Assembly (NCBI GenBank): GCA_963753545.1
Contig: CAVWCQ010000001.1
Coordinates: 1-64,000, forward strand
Source of the DNA: CAVWCQ01 sp963753545
GTDB taxonomy: Bacteria; Chloroflexota; Anaerolineae; Aggregatilineales; Aggregatilineaceae
Direction: 5' to 3'
DNA length: 64,000 bases
Shown: positions 1 through 9,951 of the stretch, piece by piece
Position numbering within the stretch: the stretch's first letter is position 1
Layout of the letters: every line of letters starts with the position of its first letter
Translations under genes and position numbers: made by a program
Notes under the pieces: model-generated
Seen by the model: only the letters and a program-made list of their open reading frames with translations
What the model was told of the DNA's origin: nothing
Databases searched by the model: none

Positions 1-1320
1 CTAGGTTTTATGGCGACGCCATCGATCCGAATGTCTATCTGACCAGGCCCTATGCGCCGCTGGACGAGCGTATGCGCGCGTTTGTGTCGTATGCGCGCGG
101 AGTCCCGGGCGTGCTGGAACAAGTGCGTGCAAATCTGCGGACGCCTATGCCACGGACGTATGTCAATCTCGGTAAGCTCGTGTTCGGCGGCTTGGCCACA
201 TACCTGGAAAAAGACGTTCCCGGTATATTCACTGAGGTCAAAGACGAGCAGCTGCAGAAAGATTTTAGAGCAGCGAACGACGAAGCAATACGGGCCTTGA
301 AATCAATGGATGCCTGGTTCCAGACGCAACTGGCCAAGGCGAACGACGACTTCATGATCGGTCCGGAGCGCTTCAGCGAAATGCTGAAAGCGACAGAGCG
401 CGTCGATATGCCGCTCGATCAACTGGAGGCCGTGGGGCATAAGGATCTCGAAAGAAATCTCGCAGCGCTGAAAGAAGCCCTCCCAATTCGCGCCGGGAAA
501 AGCTGTCGGATGTATTGCGAAAGCTCACACCAACAAGCCGAAAGGCAGCCCGGTCGAAGGCGCGCGGCCAACTAAAGGAGCTGAAGATTTATTGAAGCGG
601 ACATGGTCTCGATCCCCGGCACCGAAGAAGCCCTGGTCAACCAGGCGCCGCCGTACAAGGCTGGAACTTTGCTTACATCGAAATTCCCGGGCCGTACGAG
701 AAGGGACTGCCGTCCGTATATTACATCGCGCCACCTGATCCGTAGTGGCCGACCAGCGAGCGAAGCGTACCTTCCGGGCAAGGGCATCTGCTGTTCGTCT
801 CCGCGCATGAGGTCTGGCCGGGACATTTTCTGCAGTTCCTGCATGCCAATCGTGCGCCGTCGAAGTTCGGTCAGGTGTTCGTAGGCTACGCGTTCGCCGA
901 GGGCTGGGCGCATTACACGGAAGAGATGATGTGGGAAGCGGCTTGGGCGCACAGGATCCGAGACTGCATATCGGCCAGCTCTAAATGCGCTGCTGCGCAA
1001 CGTGCGTTTCATGTCCGCCATAGGGCTGCACACCGGCCGATGACCGTGGCGGAATCTGAGAAGATGTTTCGCGAATCTGCTGTCAGGATGCCGGAAATGC
1101 GCGGCAGCAGGCGCGCGCGGCACCTTCGATCCGGCTTACCTCAACTACACCCTGGGCAAGCTGATGATCCGCAAACTGCGTGACGATTGGAGTGCCTCGC
1201 GGGGTGGCCGAAAGGCTGGCGGGAGTTCCATGACAAATTTCTCAATACGGTGGACCGCCTGTTCCGATGGTGCGTAACGCAATGCTGGGCGCTTCCAGTG
1301 GTCCCCCGCTGTGAAGAAGA
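1..1320 (+). pseudogene. DUF885 family protein, 5'-truncated and multiply frameshifted
   Basis: Pieces of one DUF885 protein (a secreted metallopeptidase-like family) can be read in order across shifting frames. The first frame is open from the window edge, so the true start lies outside. It holds the helical N-terminal region to about base 480. A second frame around 603-745 carries the segment IPGPYEKGLPSVYYIAPPDP typical of the family. A third near 800-930 carries HEVWPGHFLQ, the family's HExxxGH-like metal motif, and FAEGWAHYTEEMMW. The C-terminal part (LNYTLGKLMIRKLRDDW) is read at about 1140-1190. At least five frame changes are needed, so no full protein can be made as written. It may be true decay or poor consensus sequence. 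The family is common in Acidobacteria, not a Chloroflexota marker. Family call is firm; boundaries are approximate. Confidence 0.7.
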
Positions 1321-1783
1321 CTCTGTAGCGGAGATTATTCCGCAAAAGGCACTTGGCGGCGCGACGGCAATTCTGTAGTTCTCAACACAACCGGCAAGGA
1401 AGCGCCGCCTTTCCGCCTGTTGCGCAGTGCGTCAATCGAGGCGAAAGAAATTCATGTCCTCTATTAAGGGCCCCAACGGCGACCCTGTCGAGCACATTAC
1501 TGTGGCTCTGCAACTGCCTGCGGGCGAGCGTGAGCAGCGCACTTCGTGAGACGGCGTGGCCAGGTTCCCGGAGGTCCGCTCCGCGCGTTCGCTCGTCATC
1601 CGAGTTCCGGTTTACAACGTGGAGTTCCCGATCGAACTGAATCCGGCCCACAATGATTTCGAAATCAACGGAGCTGCGATCACACAGGTTCGTTTCAAGG
1701 AAGAGCGGCTGAGAATTGACGGCAAGACTCTGGAACTGCGTTTCTGGGACAAGGACAAAGCGATGCGTTACGTGAAGCCCTAG
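1321..1783 (+). pseudogene. Small secreted-type hypothetical protein, frameshifted
   Basis: The last 75 codons (1556-1783) are open and end in a normal stop. Upstream, homologous-looking text continues in other frames (WRRDGNSVVLNTTGKEAPPF near 1345-1400, GPNGDPVEHITVALQLPAGE near 1470-1530). The composition suggests an extracellular beta-sandwich protein, but I do not recognise the family. At least two frame breaks and an in-frame stop separate the parts. It follows the DUF885 pieces on the same strand and ends 10 bases before the convergent stop of the TonB receptor pieces. Confidence 0.4.
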
Positions 1784-1792
1784 TGCTCGGCG

Positions 1793-4021
1793 CTACCGGT
1801 TTAGCTTGCCCAGCCAGCGAATTCTGAAATTCAAACTCCGGCGCTGGCCGCCGTAGAAGTGCATGAAGTTCTGCGAGTCGATATTTCCGTTCACCACATT
1901 CGGATTGCTGTGGTTTGTCAGGTTGTTCACGCCCGCGCGAAACTCCCAGCGGTGTCCGCGGAAGGCGAACCGGCGCTCCCCGTGCAGATTCAGCGCGAAA
2001 AACGCCGGGAATCGCTCAGAGTTCACGGCTCGGACGGCGCCATCGCCACCTTGAATCGAAAACGGAAATCCCGAGCGCGTTTCCACCATCGTCGCAACCG
2101 CCCAATCCTTCAAGGGCAACGGCAGATAGGCCCAGCCAAGAAACCGGTGCGGAGCGTCCCAGGGCATGGGGCCAACATTCTTCAAAACTGTGGTCGGGTC
2201 ATCAATGTTCACGTTAACGACTCCATTCGACAACGCGCGTGAACGCGTGTAGCTTGCCAACCAGCCGTACTGCTTGCGGAGGCTTTGGCGAAGCGTAACT
2301 TCGAAGGAATCAAAAACATCGCGCCGGTCATTGCCGAGAGTGTAAACGGCATCGAACACGTGCGGACTCTGAAAGCTCGCCTCCGGGGGGGCTGCCCGTA
2401 CGGCAGGCGGTCCGTGTACGTGAAGCCCCGTGTGCCGCGGCGGCGTAGATACCCCAACCGCAAAGACGCGCCATTCACCCACTCCTGTTCGAAGCCCGTG
2501 CTCCAGTTCTGAGCTCTCGGACTCTTTGGCCGGGACGCGCCGTAATCAAACAGTGTAATGGCAGGTCCACGCGCGAGCGCTCCGGCCGGGTCAAAGTAGC
2601 TGGTCACGGAATACTGATCGAGCGGTTTGGAGTATAGCCGCAGACTTGTAGCCTCATGAACAACTGCGTATCCCGCGGAAAGTTTCGTGCGGGTCTTGCC
2701 AAATGGCGCCCACGCGAATCCGATTCGCGGTGAAGCTGCCAGGCTCCGCAATATCCGATCCCAATCGGAGCGAACGCCCAGTTCCACAAGTATGCTCGGC
2801 TTCCACCTCCACGAATCCTGCACGTACGAGGCAACCTCCACATTGGAGTCTCTCAGTTCGCCTTTGCCCATGAAGAACACGCGCCGTGAGAGTGACCCCC
2901 GGACCGTACTGTTCCAGTCCGGTGCGACTGGTGTTCTGCCAGAAAGTCAGCCGATCCAGATCGAGCCCCGCTTTGAGTTGGTGTGTGCCTTGCCATGCGA
3001 GCGCGGGCGCAATTCCGTTCAGCAGCCACTGATCGCGACCGGCCTTGCGAGTCGCATCGATATACGCGTTTCCGGAGTTTCCATCCGGCGTGATGCGGAA
3101 CAGTTCAGTGCCCTGCGGAATTTCGCGTCCATAGGTGCGATTGGCCGCATACCCAAACTCAATGAGCGATCCGCGCCCCAGATAGAGTTGATCTTTGATA
3201 TTGAAGAACCACTGATTGGAGCGCCTGTCTATCGTCGTCTCGCGCGGACTGAGAATGCCGAGGCCCGTGCGCGGCGCCGTCCATCCGTTAACTAACAATC
3301 CAGCGTAGAGAATCTGGCGCGGGGTCAGGTTCACCTGCGAGTGCAGGTAGTTGCCGATTCGCCACGACGACATGCTATCGGCGCCGTCCGGGAGCTCCTC
3401 CAGCACTTGCTTGTCGTATTGCACGGCAATGCTGTCCGAAAACCAGGCGCGGCCTTTCCTGATCGGTCCGGAGAAATTAACGCGTGGGCTCCAGTTGCCC
3501 AGGTAGAAGCCCTTGTGACTTTCGAAGCCCGGGAAAAAATTAGTGGCCGAATAGCGTATCTTGTCATCGCCCGGAGTCGTGCTGATTGAGATCGTGCCCG
3601 CCGCGCCTTTGCCAAACTGCGCCGGCAGGATGCCGTTGCCGATGTTGACGGCCTGGACAGCCTCCACGCCCATGCGGCTCTCAAAACGTCCTGTGATTGG
3701 ATCGTTGATGTTGAATCCGTTCAACAGGAAAACGGTCTGCTCCTCCGTGCCGCCATTCAGATGCACGCCTCCGCGAACATCCTGCACGACGCCGGGCATG
3801 ACGCGAAATGCATTTTTGAGCGTATTGGAGGCGGGGAACGGTACTGCGAGCATCTCGGCGGCGCTCATGCTCTGCTCCGGATTGACCTGCTCCAGGCTGA
3901 CGGTGGAGTGTGCAGCGCTGACATCCACTGTTTCGATCTTCAGCGTGCTGGTGAGATCGTATGGAACATGAAGCAGCCTAACATCTGCTTCATGTCGTTT
4001 CCATGATTTCCAATGGAACAA
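1793..4021 (-). pseudogene. TonB-dependent receptor (acidobacterial type), truncated and frameshifted
   Basis: Three overlapping minus-strand frames (about 3965-2890, 2880-2400 and 2480-1793) join into one receptor: a plug domain (GGVHLNGGTEEQTVFLLNGF, then FGKGAAGTISI), followed by barrel segments and a normal C-terminus ending in a strand rich in aromatic and basic residues (LNFRIRWLGKLNR). The plug is preceded only by about 35 residues of STLKIETVDVSA-like text. The N-terminal carboxypeptidase-regulatory domain and signal peptide expected in this subfamily are missing. The open frame upstream of about 3965 looks unrelated, so the gene is cut there. Such receptors work in an outer membrane with TonB-ExbBD, which does not fit the monoderm gene content to the right. 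Either transferred DNA or a chimeric contig is likely. Confidence 0.75.
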
Positions 4022-4262
4022 GCATATTTACCCTTTTCATGGTAGAATTATTAGACAAGAAATGATCTGTACTGAAGCAATCGTCAGGAGAGGAAACACC
4101 ATATCCTATTCGTTGTCTTTCTCGCCGCACAAGTATCCACTTTCCGCCCTACTGGTCCTTGTCCACATATTTACAGAGATACTGCAACCGAACCCTTAGC
4201 TGGTTTCGTCTGGAACCTGGGTTTATGCACTGTACCCCTAACCGAGCACGCGAGGGTTTATT
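4022..4262. other. Junction region without a recognisable gene
   Basis: About 240 bases lie between the truncated receptor and the PAS/kinase remnant. Base use becomes visibly AT-richer here compared with the receptor. I see no open frame, hairpin with T-run or repeat. The break between receptor homology and unrelated sequence falls near 3965-4020, so the left-hand join of the two blocks lies here. Confidence 0.4.
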
Positions 4263-5417
4263 ATGGCACAGCATGAGAACGGCCTGACCAACCTACGCAA
4301 GCAAGCCGAAGAAGCAGAGCGGGGGCTACCTCTCAACTTAGATAATCTCTCGCCTGATGCCATTCAAACTCTACTTCATGAACTTCAGATTCATAAGATC
4401 GAATTGGAACTGCAAAATGAGGAATTACGCAAAACCCAGGATGAGCTTCAGGCTGCGCGCAACAAATATCATACCTCTATGATTTTGCCCCAGTAGGCTA
4501 CTTTACCCTTAATCAAGCGGGGATGATTGAGGAAGTTAATCTGGCTGGGGCAGCCCTATTGGGTATGGATAAAAACCAACTTGATCAGCATCCTTTTCAG
4601 AAATTGTGTACCCTGAAGATCAGGATACCTACTACTTAAATCTGAGAAGATTTTTTGGAACACCGTCTTCGTTGAGCAGGATATACGACTGCTCAGACAC
4701 GATGGCACCATCTTGATCATCTCGTTTGTCTTGTCATTCCGAATGATGAGACCCAGATTCCACAATGCTTAATCATTGCAACCGACATCACCGGTCCAGA
4801 AACAGCGTGAACAAGAAGCGCTGCTGATCGCTGCCACTCAAGAGACGGGAACGTCTGGCGCGTGATTTACATGATGCGGTCAGCCAAACGCTCTTTGCTG
4901 CCCTGTGATTGCAGAAGACACTTCCTCGACTGTGGGATCGCTCGCCGGAGCGGGCGTATGAAGAACTTGTACTCCTTCAGCAATTAAATCGGGCGCGTTG
5001 CCGAGATGCGCATGCTGCTCTTAGAACTGACGGCCCGCTGCTATGCTGGAAGCAGACCTTTAACGTCTGCTGAACCAGCTTGCCGTCCTCATGCAAAGCC
5101 AGAAAAGATATCTGTTTCGCTGCAAGTACAACCGGACCTCGATTTTCCCGCCTCCTGTTAAACTGGTCCTCTACCGTATTGCTCAAGAAGCCCTGAATAA
5201 TGTGGTCAAGTATGCCCATGCCAAGCAGGTCACGGTCAGACTTGTTCATGATGAGGTTTGTACTAGAACTCTCCATCAGGATGATGGTCAAGGTTTCGAT
5301 CTGCACGCGTATCACACCGGTTTGGGGCTGAAGATCATGCGGGAGAGAGCAGAGGCAATTGGCGCATCTTTGACACATTTCTTCCGAAGCCAGTGCAGGG
5401 AACTTGCGTTAGGGTGA
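4263..5417 (+). pseudogene. PAS-domain NarL-type sensor histidine kinase, multiply frameshifted
   Basis: The start is intact: ATG at 4263, then a coiled coil (LRKQAEEAERGLPL, LHELQIHKIELELQNEELRK) that commonly leads PAS kinases. A PAS core follows in another frame (YFTLNQAGMIEEVNLAGAAL near 4500-4560). After several breaks a DHp-like stretch with RDLHDAVSQT-like text is readable near 4860-4890, then a HATPase_c domain near 5150-5390 (LVLYRIAQEALNNVVKYAHA, DDGQGFD, GLGLKIMRERAEAIGASL). These are N-box and G-box features of the HisKA_3 subgroup. At least four frame changes and internal stops make it non-functional as written. It lies 45 bases before the CheB-CheR gene, and the two were probably one signalling operon. 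Confidence 0.7.
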
Positions 5418-5462
5418 GTTTGGCATGATCAGCTCCACTAGAGTAAAATAGAAAGAACAGCT

Positions 5463-8406
5463 ATGACTAGCCAGAAAACAAAGCCGCAGACAATCGCTAA
5501 AACGCGATATCGAACATCAACAGAACTGCAAGAGCCAACTGCCCTACCTGTGACCGACATCCTCCCCACGTTCAGAGGCGATGATTTACTCAGGATGGTG
5601 GGGATAGGCGCATCAGCAGGTGGTCTGGAAGCCTTTATCGAGTTCTTTGCATCCATGCCAGCAGATACTGGTTTGGCTTTTGTCCTGGTTCAGCATCTAG
5701 ACCCTACTCACGAAAGTCTCCTGCCAGAAATTCTCCAACGTCATACCCCTATGCCAGTGTCTCAGGTTCAGAATGGCATGAGAGTCGAACCCAATTGCGT
5801 CTATGTGATTCCACCTAACCAGGACCTGGCTCTGCTTCATGGAACGCTGCACCTGATCGAGCCTGTCATAGCGGACGGCGTTCGGCTGTCTATCGACTTC
5901 TTTTTCCGCTCTTTGGCCGAAGATCAGGCTGAAAACGCGGTTGGCATCGTTCTTTCAGGAACGGGAACGGATGGTACGCTGGGACTGAAAGCGATCAAAG
6001 AAGCGGGCGGCATGGTGATGGTCCAGGAACCCCAGTCAGCCAAATATGACGGGATGCCGCGCAGCGCCGCTGCGACTGGACTGGCCGATTTTGTTTTGCC
6101 GCCTGAGGAGATGCCTGAGCAGTTGATGGCCTATATTCAGCTTGGCATCAAAAAAGTCAACTGGATTTTGCCTGAATTTGCTGAAATGCTGCAAAAGGTG
6201 TTCATTCTACTGCGAAGACACACCGGCCATGATTTCTCATCGTACAAATCGAATACAATCAGCCGCCGAATTGAGCGCAGGATGGTGGTGAACCAGATCA
6301 ATCAGCTCCCGGATTACATTCGTTATCTTCAGCAAAGCCCGGATGAGGTCGAGACTCTCTTTCGAGAGCTGCTGATTGGCGTAACTAACTTTTTCCGCGA
6401 TCCAGAGGCTTTTGAAGCGCTCCAACAGGATATCATTCCTCGCCTGTTTGAGGATCGCCATCCCGATCAGTTGGTACGGGTATGGGTTTGCGGCTGTTCA
6501 ACTGGTGAGGAAGCGTACTCCATGGCGATCTTGCTGCGCGAGCAGATGGATCTACTTCAACAGGAATATAAAACACAAATCTTTGCCACCGATATTGATA
6601 GTCGGGCCATTGAGCAAGCTCGGCTAGGGCTGTATCCCAGTAATATAGCTGCCCATGTATCTCCTGAACGTTTGCAGCGCTATTTTGTCAAAGAAGAGGA
6701 TGGCTATCGGGCCTCATCCCTGATTCGAAACATGGTGGTTTTTGCCAATCAAAGCCTGATCAAGGACCCACCTTTTTCAAAACAGGATCTCATTAGCTGC
6801 CGCAATCTGCTGATTTATTTAGGGCCCGAACTTCAGCGAAAGATACTGCCATTGTTTCATTATGCCCTCAATCCGGGCGGCTTTTTGTTCTTGGGATCGT
6901 CAGAAACGGTGGGTGATTCGGGCCATCTCTTTAAGCCCATCAACAGAAAATGGAAATTATTCCAACGGGTTGAAGGCCAGCGAGAAGCGGATGTAGCCTT
7001 TGGGTTTGTTCCTCAACTGCTTGCGCCATTTCACGATGATAAAAAACAGGCCCAGAAAAAAAAACCGATCAATGTGCGCGATCTGGCTGAACGGCTGCTA
7101 TTCGATATCTATGCACCTTCGTGCGCCGTGATCGACGAGCAGTCTCAAATTCTCTACCTGAACAACCCATCGGGGCATTACTTCGAGCCAGAGACGGGAA
7201 CCGCCAGCCTGGATATTCTGCACATGGTACGCCCTGAGCTAAAAATCCCATTGGCGACCACCATTCGTCGAGCTATCTCGCAAAAGGAGGAATACACCTA
7301 TCCGAATGTGCAGCTTCAAGTCAATCAAGAGACGAAAACGATTCGGATTATCGTTCGACCTATTCGTCAAACTGAATTATGGCTTGTTGTGTTCGAGGAT
7401 ACAGAGACTAAAGATAGCAGACAGCGCCGGATCAGAGCAGAACATATCAGATGGGCACGATCCGCGTGTTGCAGCCGTTGAGCAAGAATTACAAGCCACA
7501 AAAGAGTATTTACAGGCCACGATTGAGCAACTGCAATCCGCGAATGAGGAGTTTCGTTCTCTGAATGAAGAGCTTCAATCGGCCAACGAGGAACTGCAGA
7601 GCGCCAATGAAGAGTTAGTGACTTCCCGGGAGGAACTGCAATCGGTTAACGAGGAGCTGGTCACGGTCAATACTGCCTATCAAAGTAAACTGGAGGAACA
7701 ATCCCGATCCAATAACGATTTAAATAACCTGCTGGCGAGTGTTGAAATTGGGATTATCTTTTTAGATCTCAATCTTCATATTCAACGGTTCAATGCTTCC
7801 GCCACCAACTTTATCAACTTGATCAAAACGGATGTGGGGCGACCGTTTGAGCACCTCGTTTCGAAGTTGGAATACAAACCTCTGATCGACGATGTGCAAG
7901 ACGTGCTTGACACCTTAATTCCCAAAACGATAGAAGTTCAAAGCGCCAAACGGTGGTATCGAATGCGTATTCGGCCTTACCGGACGACAGAAAACGCCAT
8001 TGACGGTGTTGTGATGACCTTTGCCGAAATCACTGAGCAAAAGGACGTGCAAGAGCAGTTGCGTAAGTTCAGTAGGGCGGTTGAGCAAAGTTCAAGTATG
8101 ATCTTAATCACCGACAAAGACGGCACGATAGAGTATTCCAATCTACGTCTCACCGAAGTTACGGGATACCCGATGGAAGAGTTGGTGGGCCAGAATCCGC
8201 GCCTTCTAAAATCGGACGAACATTCGAAAGATTATTATCAACAAATGTGGCAGATCCTTCTAGCGGGCAATGAATGGCACGGTGAATTTTGTAACCGGAA
8301 GAAAAACGGTGAACTTTATTGGGTATCTGCAACGATCTCGCCCGTTCGCGATGACGCCGGAACCATCACCCATTTTGTATCCATTCAAGAAGAACTGACT
8401 CCATAA
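5463..8406 (+). CDS. CheB-CheR-coiled coil-PAS-PAS signalling protein, one frameshift near 7450
   Basis: A CheB methylesterase domain covers residues about 45-225, with the Ser motif GIGASAGG, the His in VQHLDP and the Asp in SGTGTDG. A CheR methyltransferase domain covers about 240-500 (TNFFRDPEAFEAL, CGCSTGEEAYSMA for SAM binding, SCRNLLIYL). A first PAS-like region follows. The frame then breaks near 7440-7455. The next frame continues with a long coiled coil built of NEELQSANEELQSANEEL repeats, then two PAS domains, and stops at 8404-8406. The CheB part lacks the usual receiver domain, and no kinase domain follows. Such fusions link methyl-transfer signalling to PAS sensing outside classical chemotaxis, and there are no other che genes here. 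ATG at 5463 follows a purine-rich AGAAAGAAC site. Confidence 0.8.
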
Positions 8407-8415
8407 CAACAGGAG

Positions 8416-8541
8416 TTGAGTAATCGAAAGAAACAATAGGGCACGGGACGAAAACCATCCGCTCGATCTGCGCCAGCGAGCCGAAGATGCGCTGTCAATC
8501 GCTTCGATACAGGCGATAAAAAGAAAATGCCGCACATAGCG
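8416..8541 (+). pseudogene. N-terminal remnant of a second PAS-kinase-like gene
   Basis: After the CheB-CheR stop there is a GGAG site and a possible TTG start at 8416. One frame change later a stretch reads DENHPLDLRQRAEDALS, which resembles the coiled-coil start of many PAS histidine kinases and the start of the gene at 4263. The reading frame ends inside the terminator hairpin at 8525-8549, so all downstream domains are missing. It looks like the cut right end of the signalling block. The stretch is short, so confidence is low. Confidence 0.35.
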
Positions 8542-8549
8542 GCATTTTT
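8525..8549. terminator. Two-way intrinsic terminator
   Basis: A perfect 9-bp stem (AAATGCCGC/GCGGCATTT) closes a 5-base loop. On the plus strand it is followed by T's to 8549. On the minus strand it is followed by TTTTCTTTTT. It lies 18 bases beyond the 3' end of the tRNA-Arg, so it should stop the tRNA transcript and also rightward transcription from the signalling block. Confidence 0.75.
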
Positions 8550-8567
8550 CGATATTTATCTTTTCAA

Positions 8568-8639
8568 TACCCCCAGCAGGACTCGAACCTGCGCCTCTGC
8601 CTCCGGAGGGCAACGCTCTATCCTCTGAGCTATGGGGGC
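8568..8639 (-). tRNA. tRNA-Arg (anticodon CCG)
   Basis: The minus strand folds into a full 72-nt cloverleaf: 7-bp acceptor stem (one G-U at the end), D stem GCTC/GAGC, anticodon stem TTGCC/GGCAG with loop CTCCGGA (anticodon CCG, reads CGG), 4-base variable region, and T arm GCAGG-TTCGAGT-CCTGC. The discriminator is A, and the 3' CCA is not encoded. It has its own promoter just upstream and a terminator just downstream. It marks the boundary between the odd left 8.5 kb and the uniform rest. Confidence 0.96.
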
Positions 8640-8648
8640 GTCAGATAG

Positions 8649-8676
8649 ATTGTACCAATATTAGGCCGTGAGTCAA
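8649..8676 (-). promoter_or_regulatory. Promoter of tRNA-Arg
   Basis: On the minus strand a -35 TTGACT (8671-8676) and a -10 TACAAT (8649-8654) are spaced by 16 bases. The -10 lies 9 bases before the first tRNA base, giving almost no leader. The -35 overlaps the stop codon of the EthD-YbaK gene. Confidence 0.75.
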
Positions 8677-9482
8677 GGCTCGGCCTGTTCGGTTCCGCCC
8701 TCGTGTTGCAGCGAGACAACCTCCGCCTTGCTCACCTCACGCAAATCGGCGCTCTTGATCTTCAACAGTGCGTTCAGCCCACCGCCGCCTGCGTAGATCG
8801 TTTCGTACTGCTGGACCGTGGGGTCCATATAAACGGGCATGGGTGTCTTGAGGCCAATCGGTGGAACCGTTCCAACGGGATAGCCGGTCAGGGCCAGCAC
8901 CTGTTCCGCATCGGCCAGCACAACTAACTTGCGGTTGATTTGCAGGCGTTGAGCCAGTTTGCGCGGATCGACGCGCCGCATACCGCAGGCGATCACCAGG
9001 AAGGGCCGTTCATCGACCAGGAATACGACGGACTTCACGATCTGATCGGGATCAACCCCCATGACCTTTGCCGCCGCTTCGACCGTGGGCGTGGGGCTGC
9101 TGGGGAAAATAATCTCAGCAGGAATGTGGTTCTCGTCCAGGTAAGCCTGCAAGTGGATCGGCGTCAGCGGTTTTTTCGCCTCGCTGTCCTCGGTTTCAAC
9201 AAAGAAAATCTCGACTTCCTTTACGGCATATTCCATCAGATCTTTTCCGGCAGCGACTCCTTCGGGTGAAGTGAGCGCAGCGTCCAGTGCGGCGAAATCG
9301 TCAAAGAATATCTCCAGTACCCGGTTGTAGGGCGACTCACCTGCCGGGCTGCCCGCGACTTTTCCAACTTCGACCCGGCGCACGCCGGGCATTTTTTTGA
9401 GTAAATCCAGGTTGTGCTGGTAGCGTCGTTCAAAAGCGCCCGCCTGGGCGGGACGTTTAAAGAGAAGCACCATTTTGGTCAT
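8673..9482 (-). CDS. EthD-domain / YbaK aminoacyl-tRNA deacylase fusion protein
   Basis: Two domains are joined. Residues about 1-95 form an EthD-like ferredoxin-fold domain (MVLLFKRPAQAGAFERRY, then MPGVRRVEVGKV and a conserved SPEG near residue 75). Residues about 110-260 form a YbaK/ProX-type domain (YLDENHIP at its start, IVKSVVFLVDERPFLVIACG, and VPPIGLKTPMPVYMDP near the end). YbaK-type domains remove mischarged amino acids from tRNA and act as monomers in the cytoplasm. EthD domains are small dimerising folds of mixed function. The pairing is unusual, and the first half may dimerise the editing domain. It sits immediately beside tRNA-Arg. ATG at 9482 is followed by intact coding; no frame problem is seen. 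Domain calls are firm, the joint function is not known. Confidence 0.85.
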   Translation of the reverse strand: MTKMVLLFKRPAQAGAFERRYQHNLDLLKKMPGVRRVEVGKVAGSPAGESPYNRVLEIFFDDFAALDAALTSPEGVAAGKDLMEYAVKEVEIFFVETEDSEAKKPLTPIHLQAYLDENHIPAEIIFPSSPTPTVEAAAKVMGVDPDQIVKSVVFLVDERPFLVIACGMRRVDPRKLAQRLQINRKLVVLADAEQVLALTGYPVGTVPPIGLKTPMPVYMDPTVQQYETIYAGGGGLNALLKIKSADLREVSKAEVVSLQHEGGTEQAEP

Positions 9483-9497
9483 AAAATCCTGCCCTGC

Positions 9498-9845
9498 TTA
9501 CTGATCGTGACGAAAACTGCGGCCAAAGATGATTCCGACTAAAAAGGCGATGACGACAGCCTGCCAGGGTTTGGACTGTACCATCTGCGTCGCGTCCCCG
9601 GTCATCTGGTCAAAGGTGTGGCTGTGCAAATAAACTGCGGCACGTTCCAGGCTGCGTGATACCTGCTGCGCCTGCCGGACAGCATCTGGATCGTTGCCCC
9701 GGTAGGCTTCGGCGCGCAGCTTTTCGGCAGCGGCGATCAGTTGATCGGCAGCCGTTTCTTTGGCGGAATAGGCCCGCTGGAACATGGAACGTCTGGCGTC
9801 TCGCAGCGGGGCACGGGATCGTCCATTATCGTGTTCTTCTGCCAT
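9498..9845 (-). CDS. Small membrane-anchored DUF883/YqjD-like protein
   Basis: The 115-residue protein has a charged, helical N-terminal two thirds (QLIAAAEKLRAEAYRGND, QVSRSLERAAVYLHSH) and one C-terminal membrane segment (WQAVVIAFLVGIIFGRSF) ending RHDQ. This layout matches ElaB/YqjD-type proteins, which associate with ribosomes or the membrane in enterobacteria. I infer only the architecture. The start at 9845 is chosen because AGGAGG lies 8 bases upstream; the open frame extends 17 codons further but has no comparable site. The gene is divergent from the VanW gene. Confidence 0.65.
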   Translation of the reverse strand: MAEEHDNGRSRAPLRDARRSMFQRAYSAKETAADQLIAAAEKLRAEAYRGNDPDAVRQAQQVSRSLERAAVYLHSHTFDQMTGDATQMVQSKPWQAVVIAFLVGIIFGRSFRHDQ

Positions 9846-9889
9846 AGACTGTTCCTCCTGGTTGTAGCTCATGGGTGAACGTGCTACCA

Positions 9890-9918
9890 TTGCCAACTAT
9901 AGCCGAGTTTCTGATAAT
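9890..9918 (+). promoter_or_regulatory. Promoter of the VanW gene
   Basis: TTGCCA (9890-9895) and GATAAT (9913-9918) are spaced by 17 bases. They lie 33 bases before the ATG of the VanW-family gene in the divergent intergenic region. Confidence 0.6.
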
Positions 9919-9951
9919 CGTCACCTGAGTGCATAAAGGGGTTTCCAAAAA

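Noticed and set aside
8568..8639. tRNA-Arg as an att site with a second copy of its 3' end to the left
   Set aside because: I looked for a copy of the T-arm and acceptor sequence in 1-8500 and saw none, and no integrase gene is present. The island idea is kept only as a finding.
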